A stretch of DNA of 36,138 nt. Source: an uncultured Lachnospiraceae bacterium (GTDB taxonomy: Bacteria > Bacillota > Clostridia > Lachnospirales > Lachnospiraceae). Position numbers and translations under genes: made by a program. Below are positions 9,538 through 17,426 of this stretch, piece by piece. The DNA lies in contig CANRJM010000022.1 in assembly GCA_947630925.1 (NCBI GenBank), positions 1-36,138 on the forward strand, written 5' to 3'. Below the pieces are notes generated by a model, which worked only from the letters and a program-made list of their open reading frames with translations, made no database searches and was not told the origin of the DNA. The stretch's first letter is position 1; each line of letters starts with the position of its first letter.

Positions 9538-9566
9538 TTGCATTCTTGAACGTTGTATGGTATTCT
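9538..9566 (+). promoter_or_regulatory. Sigma-A promoter of rplS
   Basis: A -35 element TTGCAT (9538-9543), a 17-bp spacer and a -10 element TATTCT (9561-9566) lie 90 bp before rplS. The transcript should start near 9573 and carry a leader of about 80 bases. Confidence 0.7.
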
Positions 9567-9572
9567 GTCATA

Positions 9573-9655
9573 GTTGTGAGTAGAGGCATTCCTCTGTTAC
9601 GGTTGCGGACGCACAGAAGTATTAAGAATGTCAAAAGGATAAAGGAGGTCACACA
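9573..9655 (+). promoter_or_regulatory. Possible L19 autoregulatory leader
   Basis: The predicted rplS leader contains a hairpin AGAGG-CATT-CCTCT (9582-9595), and further pairing is possible between GTG at about 9576-9578 and the CGCAC segment near 9610. Firmicute rplS genes often carry a short structured leader (Rfam L19_leader) that is thought to bind L19. I base this on position and the visible hairpin only; a covariance-model search is needed. Confidence 0.4.
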
Positions 9656-10003
9656 ATGAACGATATTATTAAGGCAATTGAAGAGGAGCAGTTAAAAAAA
9701 GACGTTACTGATTTCCGTGTTGGCGATACGATCCGAGTATACGCAAAGGTCATCGAAGGTACAAGAGAACGTATCCAGGTGTATGAAGGAACTGTATTAA
9801 AGAAGCAGAACGGCGGTGCAAGGGAGACCTTTACTGTTCGTAAACTTTCAAACGGCGTAGGCGTTGAGAAAACATGGCCGTTACACTCTCCGATCATTGA
9901 TAAGATTGAGGTGGTGCGCAGAGGTAAGGCAAGACGCGCGAAACTGTTTTATCTGCGCAATAGAGTAGGTAAGGCTGCTAAGGTAAAAGAAATTGTAAAA
10001 TAG
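9656..10003 (+). CDS. rplS: 50S ribosomal protein L19
   Basis: This 115-residue protein is the usual length for L19, which sits at the 30S-50S interface. The family signatures [27 protein letters not shown] (about 21-47) and [32 protein letters not shown] (about 69-100) are intact. ATG at 9656 is preceded by AAAGGAGG. It stands as its own transcription unit with promoter, leader and a strong terminator, and is not linked here to the trmD-rimM-rpsP genes that usually precede it. Confidence 0.98.
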   Translation: MNDIIKAIEEEQLKKDVTDFRVGDTIRVYAKVIEGTRERIQVYEGTVLKKQNGGARETFTVRKLSNGVGVEKTWPLHSPIIDKIEVVRRGKARRAKLFYLRNRVGKAAKVKEIVK

Positions 10004-10020
10004 TATGACGGAAAAGATAC

Positions 10021-10056
10021 AAAAAAAGGGATGCATTTTATCGCATTCCTTTTTTT
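10021..10056 (+). terminator. Terminator of rplS
   Basis: An A-run and GGGATGC (10028-10034) pair with GCATTCC (10043-10049) and a T7 tract, with one G-U pair. The A-run before the stem means it could also stop - strand transcription. Confidence 0.85.
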
Positions 10057-10069
10057 GATGCATATAATA
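10041..10069 (+). promoter_or_regulatory. Candidate sigma-E/sigma-K promoter of the amidase
   Basis: CATATAATA (10061-10069) matches the -10 consensus of sigma-K (CATANNNTA) and differs by one base from sigma-E (CATACANT). A weaker -35-like TCGCATT (10041-10047) lies 13 bp upstream. It overlaps the rplS terminator and would give a leader of about 22 bases before the amidase ATG. Confidence 0.4.
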
Positions 10070-10097
10070 GTCAAAAAGAGCAATAAAGGGAAAATTT

Positions 10098-10865
10098 ATG
10101 GCAACTGTAATGATTGATGCCGGACATGGCGGATATGACAATGGAGCAACATTTGATGGAAGGACAGAGAAAAGTGACAATCTAAATCTGGCACTGGCTG
10201 TTGGAAATATACTGGAAAATCAAGGAGTAGATGTATTATATACGAGAACAACCGATGTTTATCAGAGTCCAAATGAGAAGGCGAATATCGCAAACCGGAG
10301 TGATACCTCGTATTTTATTTCCCTTCATCGCAATGCAAGCCCTAATCCAAACACATATTCTGGCGTTCAGACTCTTGTCTATGCAGATGCAGGGATTCCG
10401 GCGCTTTTTGCCCAAAATATCAATGCGCAGTTAGAAAAGGTTGGATATGCCAATCTGGGTACTTCCGTCCGTCCGAATCTGGCAGTACTTAGGGGAACCG
10501 ATATGCCTGCAGCTTTAGTAGAGGTTGGTTTTATCAATACGGAACAGGATAATCAACTGTTTGATCTGAAATTTCCGGAGATAGCACAGGCAATTGCAGA
10601 TGGTATTATAGAAACAATCCAGGGAGCCAATCTGGAATCAACCGAGTCGGAGAATTATACGATTGAATTGGGTTTATTTATGCACCATGAAAATGCAGAT
10701 ATGTTAGCGACTAATCTTCAAAATGAAAACTTTGAGTCCTTTATTGAACCGGTAAACCGTTGTTTCAGGGTGTGCCATGGGATGTACCGCGATAAGAAAG
10801 AGGCGCAGGAGGAAGCAAAACGTCTTTATGACCTGGGCTACGAGGCGCGGGTGATTGTCCGATAA
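10098..10865 (+). CDS. CwlC-like N-acetylmuramoyl-L-alanine amidase (Amidase_3 + SPOR)
   Basis: This 255-residue zinc amidase cleaves the bond between N-acetylmuramic acid and the stem peptide of peptidoglycan. The Amidase_3 domain fills residues 1-175; the zinc ligands are H10 (DAGHGG), E24 and H77 (SLHRNAS), and E142 (ALVEVGF) is the catalytic Glu. A SPOR-type glycan-binding domain spans about 186-255. There is no signal peptide: the catalytic domain begins at residue 2. Length, domain order and lack of export signal all match B. subtilis CwlC, a mother-cell enzyme that lyses the cell to free the spore. The candidate sigma-E/K -10 element upstream agrees with that. ATG at 10098 has AAAGGGAAAA upstream. 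Orthology to CwlC itself is inference. Confidence 0.88.
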   Translation: MATVMIDAGHGGYDNGATFDGRTEKSDNLNLALAVGNILENQGVDVLYTRTTDVYQSPNEKANIANRSDTSYFISLHRNASPNPNTYSGVQTLVYADAGIPALFAQNINAQLEKVGYANLGTSVRPNLAVLRGTDMPAALVEVGFINTEQDNQLFDLKFPEIAQAIADGIIETIQGANLESTESENYTIELGLFMHHENADMLATNLQNENFESFIEPVNRCFRVCHGMYRDKKEAQEEAKRLYDLGYEARVIVR

Positions 10866-10870
10866 TGTTT

Positions 10871-10888
10871 AAAATTCTGCGGAATTTT
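10871..10888 (+). terminator. Weak AT-rich hairpin after the amidase
   Basis: AAAATTC (10871-10877) and GAATTTT (10882-10888) form a perfect 7-bp inverted repeat with a 4-base loop, 6 bases after the stop codon. The stem is weak and there is no clean T-run, so termination here would be inefficient. Confidence 0.3.
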
Positions 10889-10952
10889 CCAGAATTATTT
10901 TGGTAAAAAGATACAGATTTGCAAAAAAAATGCAAAAAACCCTTAAAAATGC

Positions 10953-10981
10953 TTGATTTTTAAAAAAAATAGTGCTATTAT
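10953..10981 (+). promoter_or_regulatory. Sigma-A promoter of the rimP-nusA-infB operon
   Basis: A -35 element TTGATT (10953-10958), a 17-bp A-rich spacer and a -10 element TATTAT (10976-10981) lie about 100 bp before rimP. Transcription should begin near 10988. Confidence 0.75.
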
Positions 10982-11010
10982 TGGTTTGGTAATAGTTGTT
11001 ATGGATGATA

Positions 11011-11034
11011 AGAGTGGACTGGCAAGTCCACTCT
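11011..11034 (+). promoter_or_regulatory. Hairpin in the rimP leader
   Basis: AGAGTGGACT (11011-11020) and AGTCCACTCT (11025-11034) form a perfect 10-bp stem with a GGCA loop. It sits in the predicted leader, 50 bases before the rimP start, and is followed by a T-rich stretch (TTTCGCTTTGTCTTTT) without a continuous T-run. It could be an attenuator or a binding site for an operon product such as NusA. Hairpins of this AGAGTGG type recur ahead of rimP in clostridia, as I recall. Confidence 0.6.
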
Positions 11035-11083
11035 TTCGCTTTGTCTTTTGGAAGTATCAAAAGATGCGAAAGGAAATGGAAAA

Positions 11084-11587
11084 ATGTCTTTGTCGAAGAA
11101 AGAAGAATATGAAACCCGTTCAGAAAAAATATTGGAACCCATTATGGAAGAAAACCATTTTGAGCTTGTAGATGTTGAATATGTCAAAGAAGCCGGCAAC
11201 TGGTATTTGCGGGCGTATGTTGATAAGAAAGGCGGCATCACGCTGGATGACTGTGAATTGGTAAACAGGGCATGGAGCGATATTATGGATCGGGAAGATT
11301 TTATTCCGGATGCTTATATTTTAGAGGTAAGTTCGCCGGGGCTCGGGAGACAGTTGAAAAAGGAAAAGGATTTTAAACGAAGCATTGGAAAAGAAGTAGA
11401 CGTCAGGTTTTATCAGAAATGTAAAATTCCTGCCGGGAAAAACGGAGCGGAGGTTTCCGTAAAAGAAATTTCAGGGATCTTAAAAGATTTTACAGAGGAT
11501 ACCATAACCCTGGAAACGGATTTTGCAGCAGAATATGAGGTATTACGTACAGCAGTTTCTACAGTGAAATTATCAATAGATTTTTAA
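11084..11587 (+). CDS. rimP: Ribosome maturation factor RimP
   Basis: This 167-residue protein is a cytoplasmic 30S assembly factor. The N-terminal domain (about 5-80) carries ELVDVEYVKEAGNWYLRAYVDKKGGITLDDCE and the family hallmark EVSSPGLGR-x-L (about 82-94); the C-terminal SH3-like domain follows, ending in VSTVKLSIDF. The open frame extends to 11048, but ATG 11084 has AGGAAATGGA just upstream and fits the family N-terminus; the earlier codons read into the leader. It is the first gene of the translation operon, 27 bp before nusA. Confidence 0.95.
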   Translation: MSLSKKEEYETRSEKILEPIMEENHFELVDVEYVKEAGNWYLRAYVDKKGGITLDDCELVNRAWSDIMDREDFIPDAYILEVSSPGLGRQLKKEKDFKRSIGKEVDVRFYQKCKIPAGKNGAEVSVKEISGILKDFTEDTITLETDFAAEYEVLRTAVSTVKLSIDF

Positions 11588-11614
11588 GGGCAAAGAAGAA
11601 GGAGGATATACGAC

Positions 11615-12673
11615 ATGGCTGCTAAGAAGAAGGCAACAGTAAATGACCGTACGGAATTGATTGAGGCGCTTAATGCGCTTGAGAAGGAAAAACAGATCAG
11701 CAAAGATGTTATTTTAGAAGCAATAGAAAACTCTTTGCTGGCCGCCTGCAAAAACCAATATGGCAAATCTGAGAATATCCGTGTGACGATTGATCGAGAG
11801 ACAGGCGAGGTTGGCGTATTTTCCCAGTTGGAAGTGGTAGATGACGCGATGGTGGAAGATGATATTTTGCAGATGGGCATAACAGAAGCAAAACTGAAAT
11901 TTAAAGATGTCGAAATCGGCGATACGGTTGAAGTGGAAATCACACCAAAGAATTTTGGGCGAATTGCAGCGCAAAAGGCGAAACAGGTAGTGGTTCAGAA
12001 GATACGGGAAGAAGAACGAAAGATATTATATGTTCAGTATCTGGAAAAAGAGCGGGAAATCATTACCGGCGTCGTACAGCGTGTTACCGACCGGAATGTC
12101 TATATCCATTTGGGAAAAGTGGATGCCATACTGATGGAGAGCGAACAGGTACCGGGCGAACATTTTAAACCGACAGAACATATCAGATTGTATGTAGTAG
12201 AAGTAAAAGATACGCCGAAGGGACCGCGTATTACGGTATCGCGCAGTCATCCGGAGTTTGTAAAAAGATTGTTTGAAGAGGAAGTGACGGAACTGCAGGA
12301 TGGAACGGTTGAGGTCAGGGGCATTGCCAGAGAGGCGGGCTCCCGTACGAAAATGGCGGTAAGTTCTGATAATCCGAATGTAGATGCGGTCGGCGCCTGC
12401 GTTGGTGCAAATGGAAACCGTGTCAACGCAGTCGTTGAGGAACTGCGGGGAGAGAAAATTGATATCATTTACTGGAGTGATTCTCCGGAAATTTTAATAG
12501 AGAATGCGTTAAGTCCGGCAAGCGTCGTATCCGTTTCGGTAGATGAGGAAGAAAAAACAGCGCATGTAATTGTACCGGAAAATCAATTATCCCTTGCAAT
12601 CGGCAAAGAAGGACAGAATGCGAGACTGGCGGCAAGGCTTACCGGATACAAGATTGATATCGGATGTGAATAG
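11615..12673 (+). CDS. nusA: Transcription termination/antitermination factor NusA
   Basis: This 352-residue protein binds RNA polymerase and nascent RNA and modulates pausing, termination and antitermination. It has the N-terminal polymerase-binding domain (1-130), an S1 domain (about 135-200, from ITGVVQRVTDRNVYIHLG) and tandem KH domains (about 230-350, with GACVGANGNRVNAVVEEL and AIGKEGQNARLAARLTG). It lacks the C-terminal acidic repeats of E. coli NusA, as is normal for Firmicutes. AAGGAGG precedes ATG 11615. In B. subtilis NusA autoregulates this operon, so the hairpin ahead of rimP is a candidate target. Confidence 0.97.
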   Translation: MAAKKKATVNDRTELIEALNALEKEKQISKDVILEAIENSLLAACKNQYGKSENIRVTIDRETGEVGVFSQLEVVDDAMVEDDILQMGITEAKLKFKDVEIGDTVEVEITPKNFGRIAAQKAKQVVVQKIREEERKILYVQYLEKEREIITGVVQRVTDRNVYIHLGKVDAILMESEQVPGEHFKPTEHIRLYVVEVKDTPKGPRITVSRSHPEFVKRLFEEEVTELQDGTVEVRGIAREAGSRTKMAVSSDNPNVDAVGACVGANGNRVNAVVEELRGEKIDIIYWSDSPEILIENALSPASVVSVSVDEEEKTAHVIVPENQLSLAIGKEGQNARLAARLTGYKIDIGCE

Positions 12674-12725
12674 TACAGCATATGCCGGGTAGAATGGAGG
12701 TGTTAAGTTGGGAGGAAAAAAGACG

Positions 12726-13001
12726 ATGCCTGTTAAGAAGGTGCCAATGCGCCAGTGCATCGGTTGTGGAGAGCGAAAAGAGAAAAAAAGCCTGATTCGG
12801 ATCATCCGCACACCGGAGGGCGAGATTGCCGTTGACTTTACAGGCAAGAAAAACGGTCGAGGCGCATATATATGTAACTCATCAGACTGTTTATCGATGG
12901 CGCAAAAGAAAAAATCATTGGAACGCTCCCTGAATACCGACATTCCGGAAAGTGTTTATCAGGCGCTGACAAAGGAGATAGATGACAATGAAGACGGATA
13001 G
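12726..13001 (+). CDS. rnpM: RNase P modulator RnpM (YlxR family)
   Basis: This 91-residue protein is of the YlxR family, which in B. subtilis binds RNase P RNA and modulates its activity. The family motifs are clear: PMRQCIGCGERKEKKSLIR (about 6-24) and DFTGKKNGRGAYIC (about 36-49). ATG 12726 follows GGAGG by 10 bases and begins close to the conserved core. A TTG at 12708 is the alternative start, giving 97 residues, and it also has TGGAGG 7 bases upstream; I prefer the ATG. It lies in the usual place between nusA and ylxQ and overlaps the latter. Confidence 0.92.
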   Translation: MPVKKVPMRQCIGCGERKEKKSLIRIIRTPEGEIAVDFTGKKNGRGAYICNSSDCLSMAQKKKSLERSLNTDIPESVYQALTKEIDDNEDG

Positions 13002-13290
13002 TATTCTCTCTACGCTTGGATTGGCTCAGCGAGCCGGAAAAGTAGTTAGCGGGGAGTTTATGACAGAAAACGCAGTAAAATCAAAAAAAGCATATTTAGT
13101 AATCATTGCAAAAGATGTTTCGGGAAATACCAGAAAGAAATTTTGCAATATGTGCGAGTATTACCAGGTACCTATCCGTGAATATGCGTCAAAGGATGAA
13201 TTAGGTCGTTCTTTGGGAAAGATATTCAGAGCTTCTCTGGCAGTAACGGATAATGGCTTTGCTCAGGCAATTATGAAGAAAATGGACTAG
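12988..13290 (+). CDS. ylxQ: YlxQ, L7Ae-family RNA-binding protein
   Basis: This roughly 100-residue L7Ae/L30e/S12e/Gadd45-fold protein carries the family pattern LGLAQRAGKVVSGE (about 9-22), a central LVIIAKDVSGNT and LGRSLGK. Relatives bind kink-turn RNA. Its cellular role is not well defined. Two ATGs, 12982 and 12988, are in frame; AAAGGAG ends at 12977, so 12988 has the better spacing. The start lies inside rnpM, so translation is probably coupled. Confidence 0.92.
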   Translation: MKTDSILSTLGLAQRAGKVVSGEFMTENAVKSKKAYLVIIAKDVSGNTRKKFCNMCEYYQVPIREYASKDELGRSLGKIFRASLAVTDNGFAQAIMKKMD

Positions 13291-13306
13291 GAGGTCATAA
13301 GAACAT

Positions 13307-15955
13307 ATGGCAAAAATGAAAATATATGATATCGCAAGGAGCTTGCAGGAAAAATTTCCAAATTTGAAAAGCAGGGATCTGATTGAGCTTCTCAATGCAA
13401 ATGGTTTTGAGGCAAAAAGTGCGCAAAGCAGTATTGAGGATGCTGCGATTGGTTTTTTGTTAAAATATTATAGTAAGCAGCCTGCCATGTCTTCTTCGGG
13501 TGCAGACAAGGGAACGAAAAAAACAACGGCAAAGAAGCGCAGTACAGCAGCAGTCGTCGAAGAAAAGAAGGAGACTGCGCCGAAGAAAGAGGAAAAGCCG
13601 GCGAAAGCAGCGGAGAAGCCGGAAAAAAATTCTGTTCCTGCGGAAACGAAAACGAAAGAGGATACATTACAAAAGAACGCAGTAACGGGTACTGCAGAAG
13701 AAAGAAAAGAACAGGAAGAGGGAAACGAAAAGGGAAGCCAAAAAATAAATGAAAAAAGCGGCAAGCGGGAAAGCAGGCAGGAGAACCGTTCCAACAACGA
13801 AAACCACAGCCGCAATGCATCGGGGAACGCCAGGAATCAGACGCGAAGCAATGCGCGCCATGATGGAGGACGAGATAACCGTCATGAGGGAAATCTTCGC
13901 GGAAACAGTAATGGAAGCAGACAGGGCGGTTATACTAATGGAAGAGGCAATAAACCGCAGGGCGGCGACGCCAGACGGAGCGCTCCTCCGATGGACAGCA
14001 TGAGATCCGAGGTAAAACAGTCGCGTCAGCAGCGCGCAAATAAAGATTCCAGAAGTGCAAAACGTTATGGAAGAGACAGAAAGCATGATGATTACGAGGA
14101 GGAATTTTTCAATCAGACGAAACGGAAGAAAAAAGATCCAAACCGTAAGGGAGCGTTTATTAAGCCGGAGCCGGTGCAGAAACCTCCAGAGCCGGAAGAT
14201 GGCATTCGTAACATTGTCCTTCCGGAAAAAATGACGATCAAAGAGTTGGCAGATATTATGAAAATTCCGCCTGCTACCGTGATCAAAAAACTGTTCTTAC
14301 AGGGAAATGTGGTATCCATGAACCATAAGATCACTTATGAGGAAGCGGAAGAAATCGCTTTAGAATATAACTGTATTGCTGAAAAGGAAGAAAAAGTAGA
14401 CGTGATTGCGGAATTACTGAAAGAAGAGGAAGAAGACGAAACGTTGAAGGAAAAACGTCCCCCGGTTGTTTGCGTTATGGGACACGTTGACCACGGGAAA
14501 ACTTCTCTTTTGGATGCGATTCGGGAAGCGCATGTGACAGATAAAGAGGCAGGCGGTATTACCCAGCATATCGGCGCATATGTGACGGAGATTAACGGAG
14601 AAAAGATTACGTTCCTTGATACTCCGGGACATGAAGCGTTCACTTCCATGCGTATGCGAGGCGCACAATCTACCGATATTGCGATTCTGGTCGTTGCCGC
14701 TGATGATGGTGTTATGCCGCAGACGATTGAAGCGATCAACCATGCCAAAGCGGCAGGTGTTGAGATCATTGTGGCAGTGAATAAGATTGATAAGCCGAGC
14801 GCAAATGTTGAGCGCGTAAAGCAGGAATTGGTAGAGTATGGACTGGTTGCAGAAGACTGGGGCGGAGATACGATATTTGTTCCGGTATCTGCCCATACAA
14901 AAGAAGGAATTGACCAACTGCTGGAAATGATTATCCTGACTGCGGAAGTATTGGAATTAAAAGCAAATCCAAACCGCAGGGCGCGTGGCGTTGTAATTGA
15001 GGCGCAGCTTGATAAGGGGCGCGGTCCTGTCGCCACTGTACTGGTGCAGAAGGGAACGCTCCATGTCGGGGATAATATTGCCGCGGGCGCCGCATATGGT
15101 AAGATTCGTGCCATGATGAATTCGAAGGGACAGCGTGTGAAAGGAGCAAAACCTTCTACGCCTGTAGAAATTCTTGGACTTCATAATGTACCGGATGCCG
15201 GAGAAATCTTCCTGTCAACAGAAAACGATAAAGAAGCCAGAAATATAGCAGACACTTATATTAAACAGGGGAGAGAAAAGCTTTTGGACGATACAAAAAC
15301 AAAGCTTACCCTGGATGGCCTGTTTTCACAGATTCAGGCAGGCAATATCAAGGAATTGAATTTGATCGTTAAGGCGGATGTACAAGGGTCTGTTGAGGCT
15401 GTCAAGCAGAGCTTATTGAAATTAAGCAATGATGAAGTAGCCGTACGTATCATTCATGGAGGCGTAGGCGCTATCAATGAATCCGACGTATCTTTGGCAA
15501 GCGCTTCCAATGCGATTATTATCGGTTTTAATGTGCGTCCGGATAATACGGCCAAGGAAATCGCTGACCGTGAAAAAGTAGATGTACGTTTATACCGTGT
15601 CATTTATAATGCAATTGAAGATATTGAAGCTGCAATGAAGGGAATGCTGGATCCGGAATATGAAGAACAGATTATTGGTCATGCTGAAATCCGCCAGACA
15701 TTCAAAGCATCCGGCGTAGGAATGATTGCAGGTTCCTATGTTTTGGACGGTAAGATCGTACGAGGCTGTAAAGTCCGTATTTCCCGTGAGGGAGAGCAGA
15801 TATTCGAGGGCGATCTGGCGTCTCTTAAGAGATTTAAGGACGACGTTAAAGAGGTTAACGCCGGATATGAATGCGGTCTTGTATTTGAAAACTTCAATGA
15901 TGTAGCGGTAGAAGATCAGATTGAAGCATATATCATGGTAGAGGTACCAAGGTAA
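13307..15955 (+). CDS. infB: Translation initiation factor IF-2
   Basis: This 882-residue GTPase positions initiator fMet-tRNA on the 30S subunit and promotes subunit joining. After a short N-terminal IF2_N domain (1-55) there is a long low-complexity linker (about 65-275), first rich in Lys/Glu/Ala and then in Arg/Asn/Gly. A second IF2_N domain lies at about 300-360. The G domain starts with GHVDHGKT (392-399), and DTPGHEAF and NKID follow. Domains II-IV complete the protein. The linker is long but of a type common in Lachnospiraceae. GGAGG precedes ATG 13307, 16 bp after ylxQ. Confidence 0.98.
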   Translation: MAKMKIYDIARSLQEKFPNLKSRDLIELLNANGFEAKSAQSSIEDAAIGFLLKYYSKQPAMSSSGADKGTKKTTAKKRSTAAVVEEKKETAPKKEEKPAKAAEKPEKNSVPAETKTKEDTLQKNAVTGTAEERKEQEEGNEKGSQKINEKSGKRESRQENRSNNENHSRNASGNARNQTRSNARHDGGRDNRHEGNLRGNSNGSRQGGYTNGRGNKPQGGDARRSAPPMDSMRSEVKQSRQQRANKDSRSAKRYGRDRKHDDYEEEFFNQTKRKKKDPNRKGAFIKPEPVQKPPEPEDGIRNIVLPEKMTIKELADIMKIPPATVIKKLFLQGNVVSMNHKITYEEAEEIALEYNCIAEKEEKVDVIAELLKEEEEDETLKEKRPPVVCVMGHVDHGKTSLLDAIREAHVTDKEAGGITQHIGAYVTEINGEKITFLDTPGHEAFTSMRMRGAQSTDIAILVVAADDGVMPQTIEAINHAKAAGVEIIVAVNKIDKPSANVERVKQELVEYGLVAEDWGGDTIFVPVSAHTKEGIDQLLEMIILTAEVLELKANPNRRARGVVIEAQLDKGRGPVATVLVQKGTLHVGDNIAAGAAYGKIRAMMNSKGQRVKGAKPSTPVEILGLHNVPDAGEIFLSTENDKEARNIADTYIKQGREKLLDDTKTKLTLDGLFSQIQAGNIKELNLIVKADVQGSVEAVKQSLLKLSNDEVAVRIIHGGVGAINESDVSLASASNAIIIGFNVRPDNTAKEIADREKVDVRLYRVIYNAIEDIEAAMKGMLDPEYEEQIIGHAEIRQTFKASGVGMIAGSYVLDGKIVRGCKVRISREGEQIFEGDLASLKRFKDDVKEVNAGYECGLVFENFNDVAVEDQIEAYIMVEVPR

Positions 15956-16021
15956 TTCTTCGGAGATTTTATATCAGATGGAAACAGTATCCGCAAAAGC
16001 AGCGTAGAAATGAGGGGAAAT

Positions 16022-16399
16022 ATGAAAAAAAACAGTATTAAATATTCCCGAATGAACGGGGAAGTGCAAAGAGAGTTAAGTAAGATTATCGCACAGGACA
16101 TTAAAGATCCCAGAATCCATCCAATGACTTCCGTCGTTTCCGTAGAGGTTACGCCGGACTTGAAGTATGCGAAAGTCTTTGTGAGTGTGTTGGGCAGTGA
16201 CGAACAAAAGGAAAATACGCATGCCGGATTAAAGAGCGCAGCGTCTCATATACGGTCTGAGTTAGCAAAACGGCTGAATTTGAGGAATACGCCGGAGCTT
16301 ACCTTTTTCATGGATGATTCCATAGAATATGGGGTTAAAATGTCAAAACGGATTGATGAGTTGACTCAAAGTGAGAAAAGAGATAGTATAGAAGAATAG
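16022..16399 (+). CDS. rbfA: Ribosome-binding factor A
   Basis: This 125-residue KH-fold protein binds the 30S subunit and assists 16S rRNA 5' maturation. The core reads MNGEVQRELSKIIAQDIKDPRI (about 11-32), with SVEVTPDLKYAKVFVSVLG after it and the C-terminal TPELTFFMDDSIEYG typical of the family. ATG 16022 follows GAGGGGAA closely. An in-frame ATG at 16010 is possible but has no ribosome site. It ends the first part of the operon: a strong terminator lies 2 bases after the stop. Confidence 0.95.
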   Translation: MKKNSIKYSRMNGEVQRELSKIIAQDIKDPRIHPMTSVVSVEVTPDLKYAKVFVSVLGSDEQKENTHAGLKSAASHIRSELAKRLNLRNTPELTFFMDDSIEYGVKMSKRIDELTQSEKRDSIEE

Positions 16400-16401
16400 G
16401 T

Positions 16402-16437
16402 AAAAAAAGCACCACCTTTTGCGTTGGTGCTTTTTTT
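16402..16437 (+). terminator. Terminator between rbfA and truB
   Basis: A perfect 13-bp stem (16402-16414 with 16425-16437) includes GCACCA/TGGTGC, has a 10-base loop and ends in T7. It is flanked by A7, so it could act in both directions. It interrupts an operon that is continuous in many Firmicutes. Confidence 0.9.
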
Positions 16438-16468
16438 AAGAACCGAAAGGGAAAGGAAGGTGTATTGA

Positions 16469-17404
16469 GTGGACGGAATCATAAACGTATATAAAGAAGC
16501 AGGATTTACATCTCATGATGTTGTTGCAAAGCTGCGGGGAATCCTTCATCAGAAAAAAATCGGTCATACCGGAACGCTCGATCCTGCAGCTACCGGGGTC
16601 TTGCCGGTCTGTCTTGGAAAAGCAACGAAAGTTTGCGAACTTTTAACCGATAAGGATAAAACCTATCAAGCAGTCTGCAAGTTAGGCGTGGTCACGGATA
16701 CGCAGGATATGACCGGAGAAATTCTGAAGGAAACGCCCACCCATGGTCTCACAGAAGAAGAAATCTGCCGTACCGTAGCCTCTTTTCAGGGAGACTCCCT
16801 GCAGCTTCCTCCGATGTATTCCGCGCTGAAAGTGGATGGAAGAAAATTATATGAACTTGCAAGAGAGGGAAAAGAAGTGGAGCGAAAGCCGCGGCCAATC
16901 CGGATTTCTAATATTGAAATCCGTCAAATGGCTCTGGAAGAACAGACATTTACCATGGAAGTTACCTGTTCCAAAGGAACCTATATCCGTACTTTATGTC
17001 ATGATATTGGACAAAAACTGGGAGTAGGAGCTGCTATGCAAAGTCTTGTACGTACCAGGGTAGCAGATTTTTTTATCAGCGACGCCATGACATTAGATAC
17101 AATCAGTAATCTGTTTGAGGGACAGAAGGAGCGTTTTATGGAAAAAATCCGTCCAATCGATTCTTTGTTTCCGGCATATCCCCGGCTTATGATTAAAGCA
17201 GAATACGCCCGCAAACTTGCAAATGGGAATATACTATATGATGATTATCTGCAGCCTTATCAGAGGGAGGATACAGAACAAACAGAAAGATTGTCTGGAG
17301 AAAGCAGAGAAGAGGAGAAGTATCTTATTTATGATGAGAATGGAGAGTTTAAAGCGATTTATCGCCGCAGCAACAGAGATTTTACTGTAATTAAAATGTT
17401 CTAA
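16469..17404 (+). CDS. truB: tRNA pseudouridine(55) synthase TruB
   Basis: This 311-residue enzyme makes pseudouridine 55 in the T-loop of tRNAs. The catalytic motif GHTGTLDPAATGVLP includes the nucleophile D38. KTYQAVCKLGVVTDTQDMTG and the PPMYSALKVDGRKLYELAREG motif follow. The C-terminal part (about 240-311) is a PUA-like extension. GTG 16469 is preceded by GGAAGG with 8 bases of spacing. No new promoter is obvious between the terminator at 16402 and this start, so expression may depend on readthrough. A DHH phosphoesterase (nrnA) often found between rbfA and truB in clostridia is absent here. Confidence 0.96.
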   Translation: MDGIINVYKEAGFTSHDVVAKLRGILHQKKIGHTGTLDPAATGVLPVCLGKATKVCELLTDKDKTYQAVCKLGVVTDTQDMTGEILKETPTHGLTEEEICRTVASFQGDSLQLPPMYSALKVDGRKLYELAREGKEVERKPRPIRISNIEIRQMALEEQTFTMEVTCSKGTYIRTLCHDIGQKLGVGAAMQSLVRTRVADFFISDAMTLDTISNLFEGQKERFMEKIRPIDSLFPAYPRLMIKAEYARKLANGNILYDDYLQPYQREDTEQTERLSGESREEEKYLIYDENGEFKAIYRRSNRDFTVIKMF

Positions 17405-17426
17405 GGAAGATGAAAAGAGTAAAAAG

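Noticed and set aside
11011-11056. Ordinary rho-independent terminator before rimP
   Set aside because: The stem is strong but the downstream T-rich stretch is broken by several other bases, and it lies inside a leader behind a promoter.
12708-12725. TTG start giving RnpM six extra residues
   Set aside because: ATG 12726 has its own GGAGG at good spacing and starts next to the conserved core; the TTG remains possible.
13500-14100. Low-complexity Lys/Glu and Arg/Asn/Gly region as a foreign insertion in infB
   Set aside because: It keeps the frame, has neighbouring codon use and lies where IF-2 N-terminal linkers are always variable.
14335-15114. 259-codon open frame on the - strand inside infB
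   Set aside because: It is the antisense of the conserved IF-2 G domain; composition (Ser/Thr/Ile/Ala rich) is typical of a shadow frame.
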